From Endomicrobium sp. (GTDB taxonomy: Bacteria > Elusimicrobiota > Endomicrobiia > Endomicrobiales > Endomicrobiaceae), in the NCBI GenBank assembly GCA_031273885.1, contig JAISRA010000081.1, positions 1 to 12,670 of the forward strand: a stretch of 12,670 nt of DNA, read 5' to 3'. Positions 7,828 to 12,670 of this stretch are shown in pieces. The notes under the pieces are model-generated. The model was not told where the DNA came from and searched no databases. It saw only the letters and a list, made by a program, of their open reading frames with translations. Position numbers and translations under genes: made by a program. Each line of letters opens with the position of its first letter. The stretch's first letter is position 1.

Positions 7828-7856
7828 CTCATACTATCGGAGACAATAATAGTCAA
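7828..7856 (-). promoter_or_regulatory. Promoter-like sequence in the rpsS-rplV spacer
   Basis: On the minus strand TTGACT (7856-7851, five of six consensus positions) is followed after exactly 17 bases by TATGAG (7833-7828, four of six). This is the best sigma-70-like match I noticed in the spacers. It would start transcription about 65 bases upstream of rplV and could give extra mRNA for the downstream genes. The same 107-base spacer holds a tandem duplication of AGTACACT near 7786-7801. No transcription data are available, so this is a candidate only. Confidence 0.3.
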
Positions 7857-7864
7857 ATTTTAAT

Positions 7865-8149
7865 TTATGTAAGCGACGTCTCCTGCCTCGTCATTCCCCC
7901 ATGACCTTTAAAAATCCTTGTCGGAGCAAATTCCCCTATTTTATGTCCCACCATCTGTTCCGATATAAATATTGGAAGAAACTTCTTTCCATTATGTATT
8001 GCCACTGTATGACCAACAAAATCCGGGGTTATAATACTCGCCCTAGCCCACGTTTTAACAACTTTCTTATCGCCAGCTTCATTTAGTTTTTGCATTTTCT
8101 TCAAAAGTTTCTCATCTATATACGGACCTTTTTTTGTCGAACGACTCAT
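7865..8149 (-). CDS. rpsS: 30S ribosomal protein S19
   Basis: S19 sits in the 30S head and forms inter-subunit bridge B1a near the A-site tRNA. The product is 94 residues, normal. It reads [19 protein letters not shown], then [21 protein letters not shown], with the C-terminal [20 protein letters not shown] and [10 protein letters not shown]. The ATG at 8149 has AAGGAG five bases upstream. The rplB stop is 14 bases upstream, so the SD nearly touches it and coupled translation is likely. Confidence 0.98.
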   Translation of the reverse strand: MSRSTKKGPYIDEKLLKKMQKLNEAGDKKVVKTWARASIITPDFVGHTVAIHNGKKFLPIFISEQMVGHKIGEFAPTRIFKGHGGMTRQETSLT

Positions 8150-8163
8150 TATTTCTCCTTCGA

Positions 8164-8997
8164 TCAGTTTTCAGCTTTATTACGATGGCTTACTATTACC
8201 CAATCCCAAACTTTTCTAGGTCTTGTCTTAAACCCTTTAGCTGGCTGGTTCCAAGGGCTTCTTGGCTGATTATTACCTTTAGATCTACCTCTGCCACCTC
8301 CATGAGGATGATCGACAGAGTTCATTGCAGTTCCTCGAACATGAGACTTTTTGCCCATGTGGCGATTTCTTCCTGCAGAACCCACCGTAATGTTTTCATG
8401 ATCTAAATTTCCCACCTGACCAATAGTCGCATAGCAATTTACTCTGACAAGCCTTATTTCTCCAGAAGGCATTCTTACATGAGCGTAATCGCCCTCTTTA
8501 GCCAGAAGTTGGGCGGCAACACCAGCTGAGCGAACCAACTGGCCACCTTTCCCCGGCACTAGTTCTAAATTATGTATGAAAGTACCTACAGGAATATTTG
8601 TAAGCTGAAGAGAATTCCCAGACTTTATCTCGGCATCCGGACCGGACATAAGAGAATCTCCAACATTTACACCCAGAGGCTGAATTATATATCTTTTTTC
8701 ACCGTCTTGATATTGTAAAAGCGCGATTCTACTTGAACGATTTGGATCATACTCGATCGCTATTACTTTTGCAGGAATATTAAATTTATCCCTTTTGAAA
8801 TCAATAATTCTATAAAATCTTTTATGCCCACCGCCTCTAAAGCGAACCATTACTTGACCGGTATTGTTACGACCGCCTTTTTTCTTTACGATCTTTATCA
8901 AAGCCTTCTCAGGATTAGTCTTTGTTATATCAGAAAAATCTGAAACAGACATTTGTCTTCTTGACTGTGTATAAGGCTTAAATGTTTTAATAGGCAT
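8164..8997 (-). CDS. rplB: 50S ribosomal protein L2
   Basis: L2 is a core 50S protein close to the peptidyl transferase centre and is needed for subunit joining. Starting at 8997 the product is 277 residues and begins [16 protein letters not shown], the usual L2 start, with AGGA eight bases upstream; the longer TTG start at 9021 is not supported. It has [12 protein letters not shown] at 52-63, the OB-fold and SH3-like domains, [20 protein letters not shown] at 151-170, and the catalytic-region loop [12 protein letters not shown] at 228-239 with the conserved histidines present. At position 236 arginine replaces the glutamate of the common HGGGEGR form. The last residues ([16 protein letters not shown]) are less basic than in E. 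coli. Confidence 0.98.
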   Translation of the reverse strand: MPIKTFKPYTQSRRQMSVSDFSDITKTNPEKALIKIVKKKGGRNNTGQVMVRFRGGGHKRFYRIIDFKRDKFNIPAKVIAIEYDPNRSSRIALLQYQDGEKRYIIQPLGVNVGDSLMSGPDAEIKSGNSLQLTNIPVGTFIHNLELVPGKGGQLVRSAGVAAQLLAKEGDYAHVRMPSGEIRLVRVNCYATIGQVGNLDHENITVGSAGRNRHMGKKSHVRGTAMNSVDHPHGGGRGRSKGNNQPRSPWNQPAKGFKTRPRKVWDWVIVSHRNKAEN

Positions 8998-9088
8998 TTG
9001 CTTTTTCCTGTTGTCGGGCAAACCTCAGCACACGTCCCATACCTCTTGAACTAAAAATCCTTCTGTGACAGCGCTGGTTATTCCCCAT
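8987..9088 (-). other. Short arginine-rich open frame overlapping the rplB start
   Basis: Inside the 170-base spacer between rplW and rplB an ATG at 9088 opens a 33-codon frame ending TAA at 8987, so it overlaps the first 11 bases of rplB in another frame. The product would read MGNNQRCHRRIFSS through QQEKANAY and has seven arginines. A weak GAG about seven bases upstream could serve as an SD. I recognise no family. It might be a leader peptide coupled to rplB, a gene remnant, or chance; its GC content looks higher than the rest of the spacer. The remaining spacer (9089-9167) shows nothing clear. Confidence 0.2.
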
Positions 9089-9167
9089 AATTAAACTCTG
9101 CAACAAAACTATCTTTTAATTTTTAACTTAATAAAGAGACTCGTGTTACTCTGTAGTACCTAAAAAT

Positions 9168-9455
9168 TCAAGCTTCGTCAACCATTTGAATTTCCTGCCC
9201 TTTACCAAGCTTTATTACCGCTTTCTTCCAATCACTCCTATAACCTGAATGTGTCCCTACCCTCTTACTTTTTCCTGAATAATTTGATGTGTGAACGCTT
9301 TCCACTTTTACGTTAAACAAAGACTCAACAGCCTGCTTTATCTGAAATTTATTAGCGTCTTTATCTACCACAAAAGTATACTTATTATTTGTTTCTTTTA
9401 AAAATGCTGCTTTTTCCGTTACCATAGACCTCTTAATAATGTTTCTGATATCCAT
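9168..9455 (-). CDS. rplW: 50S ribosomal protein L23
   Basis: L23 lies at the peptide tunnel exit and is the main dock for trigger factor and the signal recognition particle. From the ATG at 9455 (AGGA six bases upstream) the product is 95 residues and starts MDIRNIIKRSMVTEKA, as expected for the family; a TTG at 9482 would add nine unrelated residues and is rejected. Family marks are KYTFVVDKDANKFQIKQAVE, LFNVKVESVHTSNYSGK, and the basic loop KRVGTHSGYRSDWKKAVIKL. rplD ends 37 bases upstream. Confidence 0.97.
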   Translation of the reverse strand: MDIRNIIKRSMVTEKAAFLKETNNKYTFVVDKDANKFQIKQAVESLFNVKVESVHTSNYSGKSKRVGTHSGYRSDWKKAVIKLGKGQEIQMVDEA

Positions 9456-9492
9456 TTTATTTCCTAAGCAATAAAAAAACAATCTCTCATAT

Positions 9493-10113
9493 TTATGTTG
9501 ATTGCCTTTTCTTTATTGAATCAATAGCTTCAGGTGTAATAACCAACTTATCAGCCCAAAGAACTTGATACGCGTTGATATTATTAAAATTTTCAACTAC
9601 AACATTTTTTATATTTCTAGAAGCTATCTTAAAATTCACATCGTTAGAAATTATAAAAACAACTTTTCTATTTTCAATTTTAAGATTTTTCAAGAGTTCT
9701 GCTACTTTTTTTGTTTTAACTTCGTCAACTTTTATAACATCAACAACAATAACGTTCCCTTTCTGAAACTGTACGGAAAGTGCCATGCTTAACGAAAGTT
9801 TTTTCTTTTGCTTAGATATTTTCGTGTAATAATCTCTGGGTTGCGGTCCAAAAATAATACCACCTTTTCTCCATAAAGGAGAATTTCTTTGTCCGGCACG
9901 AGCACTGCCAGTACCTTTTTGTTTCCAAGGCTTCGCACCTGAAAAAGACACTTCACCTCTTGTTTTTGTTTTGTGCGTACCGGCTCTCTGGTTGTTTAAA
10001 TATGCTGTCGTGATTTCATGCAAAAGCACACCAGAAATTTCCACATTAAAAAAAACAGGAAGTTCCATTTTCCCTTTTTCCTGACCTTTTACGTTATAAA
10101 CTATCGTCTCCAT
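9493..10113 (-). CDS. rplD: 50S ribosomal protein L4
   Basis: L4 is an early-binding 50S protein; its extended loop reaches the peptide tunnel constriction opposite L22, a macrolide-resistance site in many bacteria. In E. coli it also represses the S10 operon. The product is 206 residues, normal. The loop region is clear at about 43-90: RAGTHKTKTRGEVSFSGAKP, WKQKGTGSARAGQRNSPLWR and GGIIFGPQPRDY. The C-terminal globular domain is rich in asparagine, lysine and valine. The ATG at 10113 follows GAGAGAG. A 206-base spacer separates it from rplC, the second longest in the window. Confidence 0.98.
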   Translation of the reverse strand: METIVYNVKGQEKGKMELPVFFNVEISGVLLHEITTAYLNNQRAGTHKTKTRGEVSFSGAKPWKQKGTGSARAGQRNSPLWRKGGIIFGPQPRDYYTKISKQKKKLSLSMALSVQFQKGNVIVVDVIKVDEVKTKKVAELLKNLKIENRKVVFIISNDVNFKIASRNIKNVVVENFNNINAYQVLWADKLVITPEAIDSIKKRQST

Positions 10114-10319
10114 TTTCTCTCTCTATACCATCAGCAACACTGCATTCAACGATGGATATTATATTACAGAACTCTCTTCAGAGCTAACTTACGCAATCAC
10201 TAGGCAACCATCACAACCAATAACTCTTCAAACAATTAAATTTAATTTTTAGCACACAAAAACAACATAGTTGTCACTATAATAACACAAATGCAAAATA
10301 TACTTAAAGAAACTCATGG
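10114..10319 (-). other. Long rplC-rplD spacer with a possible hairpin by the SD
   Basis: These 206 bases hold no recognisable gene. CCATC (10128-10132) and GATGG (10151-10155) can form a 5-bp stem with a small inner GCA/TGC helix, ending some 14 bases before the rplD ATG and thus beside its SD. CTCT-CTTC-AGAG at 10172-10183 can form another small hairpin. A TATAAT-like hexamer near 10158-10163 lacks a good -35. A 22-codon frame beginning just after the rplC stop has no SD. Regulation of rplD here is possible but unproven. Confidence 0.25.
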
Positions 10320-10997
10320 TTATTTCTTCTTAGTTTTATTAGCTTTCAGCTCCTGAACAATAACAGGTACCTCTTTAATAGTACTATTTATGAGTAATGT
10401 TCCGGTCTTTACGGCAGGGACAGCACCCTTAATAAGCAAAACATTTCTCTCAACGTCAACGTCAATCACACATAACCTTTGTATCGTAACATATTCATTG
10501 CCTAAATGTCCAGACATTCTCATGCCTTTTAAAACTTTCTGAGGCCCCTGTCCACCACTTGAACCTCTTGCACGAGTTCTATCAGACTGACCGTGAGTTG
10601 TAGGCTGCATGCCAAAATTATGTCTTTTAATAACACCTGCATATCCCTTACCTTTCGATAAAGCACAAACATCAACATAATCACCGGCTTTAAATATGTC
10701 TGCTTTTATTTCCTGTCCAATTGAAAATTCAGCAACATTTGCAACTCTAAATTCTCTGACAACTTTTTTTTGAGGAAGATTATTTTTCTTAAAAAAACCT
10801 GACTGAGGCTTATTAAGACTTTTCCCTTTCAAATCTCCAAAAGCAAGCTGAACAGCAGAATAACCATCTTTTTTGACTGTACGCACATTTGTGACAACAC
10901 AAGGTCCTGCCTCTACTACGGTTACAGGAATAATATTTCCTTTATCGTCAAAAATCTGTGTCATACAAACTTTCTTACCAATGATTGATTTTAACAT
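10320..10997 (-). CDS. rplC: 50S ribosomal protein L3
   Basis: L3 is one of the two proteins that start 50S assembly; a long internal loop reaches the peptidyl transferase centre. The product is 225 residues (family about 205-215), with a lysine-rich tail (KANKTKKK). It starts MLKSIIGKKVCMTQIFDDKG and has PVTVVEAGPCVVTNVRT. The loop region includes KGYAGVIKRHNFGMQPTTHG, SDRTRARGSSGG and KVLKGMRMSGHLGNEYVTIQ. The loop stretch QGPQKVLKG replaces the more common TPGRVFKG. The ATG at 10997 follows GAGAG by about eight bases. rpsJ ends 47 bases upstream. Confidence 0.98.
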   Translation of the reverse strand: MLKSIIGKKVCMTQIFDDKGNIIPVTVVEAGPCVVTNVRTVKKDGYSAVQLAFGDLKGKSLNKPQSGFFKKNNLPQKKVVREFRVANVAEFSIGQEIKADIFKAGDYVDVCALSKGKGYAGVIKRHNFGMQPTTHGQSDRTRARGSSGGQGPQKVLKGMRMSGHLGNEYVTIQRLCVIDVDVERNVLLIKGAVPAVKTGTLLINSTIKEVPVIVQELKANKTKKK

Positions 10998-11044
10998 ATT
11001 TTTTTCTCTCTATTTCTCTAAACGATTTAAGTATTTTGTAAAGA

Positions 11045-11371
11045 TTATGTTTTAATTTCAATATCCACACCTGCAGGCAAATCAAGCTTCATAAGCTCCT
11101 CGACAGTCTTTGACGAAGGCTCACAAATATCGACCAACCTTTTGTGAATTCTCATTTCAAATTGCTCACGCGACTTTTTATCTGTATGAACGGATCTGTT
11201 AACCGTGTACTTCTTTATGTTAGTAGGCAAAAGTATAGGACCGGTTATAGCTGCACCGGTACGTCTTGCTGTATCCACTATTTTAGCAAGTGAATCGTCC
11301 AACATTTTATGATCATATGCCCGCAACTTAATTCTTAAACGCTGAGTCGGCACTGCTTTTTCATTTACCAT
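11045..11371 (-). CDS. rpsJ: 30S ribosomal protein S10 (NusE)
   Basis: S10 lies in the 30S head and, as NusE, also joins the transcription antitermination complex with NusB and NusG. The product is 108 residues, six more than usual because of the N-terminal MVNEKAVPT. It has [29 protein letters not shown], and [18 protein letters not shown]. In the loop near the decoding region it reads [10 protein letters not shown] at 55-64 where most bacteria have YTVLRSPHVD: Asn58 replaces Leu and Val61 replaces Pro. The ATG at 11371 has AAGGAT eight bases upstream. tuf ends 86 bases upstream; I see no convincing promoter or L4-type leader in that gap. Confidence 0.98.
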   Translation of the reverse strand: MVNEKAVPTQRLRIKLRAYDHKMLDDSLAKIVDTARRTGAAITGPILLPTNIKKYTVNRSVHTDKKSREQFEMRIHKRLVDICEPSSKTVEELMKLDLPAGVDIEIKT

Positions 11372-11457
11372 AAATTTTAATCCTTATTTAATCTCTACTA
11401 CTTCCCTATTTTTGTCATTAGTTAGTTCAAAAATCAATAAATCCCATACGTTCTGCA

Positions 11458-12657
11458 TTACTCAATGATTTCAGTGACAACACCTGAGCCTACCGTTCTC
11501 CCACCCTCTCTAATCGCAAATCGCAACTGCGTTTCCATCGCTACAGGCATTATTAGCTCTATATCCATCATTATATTATCACCTGGCATTACCATCTCTA
11601 TTCCTTCAGGCAATTGCGCTATTCCTGTTACATCCGTCGTTCTAAAATAAAACTGTGGCCGGTATCCGTTAAAAAACGGCGTATGTCTACCACCTTCTTC
11701 TTTCGTCAAGACATATACTTGCCCTTTAAACTTCTTATGCGGCTTGATTGAACCGGGAACTGCTATCACTTGCCCCCTTTCTACTTGATTCTTTTCTATA
11801 CCTCTCAGCAACATTCCTATATTGTCACCTGCCTGCGCCTCATCAAGCAGTTTTCTGAACATCTCTATTCCTGTTATCACTGACTTCTTTGTTTCTTGTA
11901 TCCCTATAATTTCCACACTCTCCCCTACTTTTACCTTCCCCTTCTCAACTCTGCCAGTTGCTACCGTACCTCTACCAGTAATTGAAAATACATCTTCCAC
12001 ACTCATCAAAAATGGTTTATCTATATCCCTTGCTGGCAACGGTATCGTCTCATCTACCGCTTCCATTAATTTCATTATACTTTCAGCTCCTTCCTGCTTC
12101 CCTTCCAGCGCTTCAAGTGCGCTACCTCTGATTATCGGAGTTTTTTCCCCAGGAAAATTATATTTTGTCAATAAATCTCTTACTTCCATTTCAACCAAAT
12201 CCAATAATTCTTTATCTTCCACTGCATCGCATTTATTTAAAAATACTACTACCGAAGGTACGTTTACCTGCCTTGCTAGCAGTATATGCTCCCTAGTCTG
12301 CGGCATTGGCCCATCTAAAGCACTCACTACCAATATCGCTCCGTCCATCTGAGCTGCTCCAGTAATCATATTTTTCACATAGTCAGCATGCCCGGGACAG
12401 TCTATATGTGCATAATGTCTGTTTGCCGTCGCATATTCTACATGACTCACAGCTATCGTTACAATCTTAGAATCATCTCTCCTACCCTGCGATTCCGATG
12501 CTTTTGCTACTTGATCGTACGACACATATTCCGCTAACCCTATATCTCCTAACACCTTTGTAATCGCTGCTGTCAATGTTGTTTTCCCATGATCTACGTG
12601 CCCTATTGTCCCTATGTTTACATGCGGTTTGCTCCTGTCAAATTTCCCTTTTCCCAT
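11458..12657 (-). CDS. tuf: Elongation factor Tu with divergent switch I
   Basis: EF-Tu is the GTPase that carries aminoacyl-tRNA to the ribosomal A site. The product is 399 residues. GTP-binding motifs are intact: G1 GHVDHGKT at 19-26, G3 DCPGH at 86-90 (with the catalytic histidine at 90), G4 NKCD at 141-144 and G5 SAL at 179-181. Domain 2 ([20 protein letters not shown]) and domain 3 ([20 protein letters not shown]) look normal. Switch I is not: the usual APEEKARGITI segment is replaced at about 51-69 by [19 protein letters not shown], five residues longer, keeping only the magnesium-binding threonine (Thr67). Codon choice (many GGG, AGG and ATA) differs from the following ribosomal genes. 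The ATG follows GGGGAAG. Its place before rpsJ matches the str-S10 junction. Confidence 0.97.
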   Translation of the reverse strand: MGKGKFDRSKPHVNIGTIGHVDHGKTTLTAAITKVLGDIGLAEYVSYDQVAKASESQGRRDDSKIVTIAVSHVEYATANRHYAHIDCPGHADYVKNMITGAAQMDGAILVVSALDGPMPQTREHILLARQVNVPSVVVFLNKCDAVEDKELLDLVEMEVRDLLTKYNFPGEKTPIIRGSALEALEGKQEGAESIMKLMEAVDETIPLPARDIDKPFLMSVEDVFSITGRGTVATGRVEKGKVKVGESVEIIGIQETKKSVITGIEMFRKLLDEAQAGDNIGMLLRGIEKNQVERGQVIAVPGSIKPHKKFKGQVYVLTKEEGGRHTPFFNGYRPQFYFRTTDVTGIAQLPEGIEMVMPGDNIMMDIELIMPVAMETQLRFAIREGGRTVGSGVVTEIIE

Positions 12658-12670
12658 TTTTGTCTTCCCC

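Noticed and set aside
7306..7863. Plus-strand open frame of 185 codons opposite rplV
   Set aside because: Hydrophobic composition comes from the complement of a lysine-rich gene; it covers the intact rplV and no SD or family match is seen.
8998..9021. Longer rplB beginning at TTG 9021
   Set aside because: The internal ATG at 8997 has a properly spaced AGGA and gives the family N-terminus; the upstream TTG sits almost on a GAGG with no spacing.
9456..9482. Longer rplW beginning at TTG 9482
   Set aside because: The ATG at 9455 has AGGA six bases upstream and the normal L23 start.
10114..10319. tRNA or other structured RNA gene in the rplC-rplD spacer
   Set aside because: No acceptor stem, no T-loop consensus, and no cloverleaf could be drawn.
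11372..11457. Promoter or L4-type leader between tuf and rpsJ
   Set aside because: TTGATT and TTGAAC are present but no suitable -10 at 16-18 bases, and no strong hairpin was found.
11822..12352. Plus-strand open frame of 176 codons opposite tuf
   Set aside because: Antisense shadow of tuf; serine- and proline-rich low-complexity product, no recognisable domain.

Overview
The window is one long ribosomal-protein cluster read entirely on the minus strand. In transcription order, right to left, it holds tuf, rpsJ, rplC, rplD, rplW, rplB, rpsS, rplV, rpsC, rplP, rpmC, rpsQ, rplN, rplX, rplE, rpsN (zinc type), rpsH, rplF, rplR, rpsE, rplO and secY. This is the end of a str-type operon (tuf) joined to the S10 and spc operons. 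All 22 genes are intact, except that secY runs off the left edge after 393 codons. I see no tRNA, rRNA, mobile element, CRISPR array or clear antisense gene; the plus-strand open frames are shadows.

The DNA is AT-rich, and Shine-Dalgarno (SD) sequences such as AAGGA, AGGAGG and GAGAG precede nearly every start, so this is a bacterium. Three traits are unusual. rpmD (L30) is missing between rpsE and rplO, which overlap by 4 bases. EF-Tu carries a five-residue-longer, rewritten switch I in place of the usual RGITI segment. Spacers inside the cluster are often long (70 to 223 bases) and have no recognisable genes. A low-GC host-associated lineage such as Endomicrobia (Elusimicrobiota) would fit, but this is a tentative guess from gene order and protein character; a database comparison would be needed to fix it.

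Right part (8164-12657): EF-Tu, then S10, L3, L4, L23 and L2, with 206- and 170-base spacers around rplD-rplC and rplB-rplW. Middle (4829-8149): S19, L22, S3, L16, L29, S17, L14 and L24, mostly tightly spaced. Left (1-4755): L5, S14, S8, L6, L18, S5 and L15, then a 223-base spacer and secY. Together the genes supply components of both ribosomal subunits, the factor that brings aminoacyl-tRNA to the ribosome, and the membrane channel that receives nascent proteins.

Several starts were corrected from the longest open frame (rplB, rplW and rplV start internally). rpsE uses TTG. The most interesting feature is the EF-Tu effector loop together with the distinct codon choice of tuf. Smaller points are loop substitutions in S10, a lost proline in SecY TM7, a short arginine-rich frame overlapping the rplB start, and hairpins or promoter-like sites in the spacers. 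I found no new multi-gene system.
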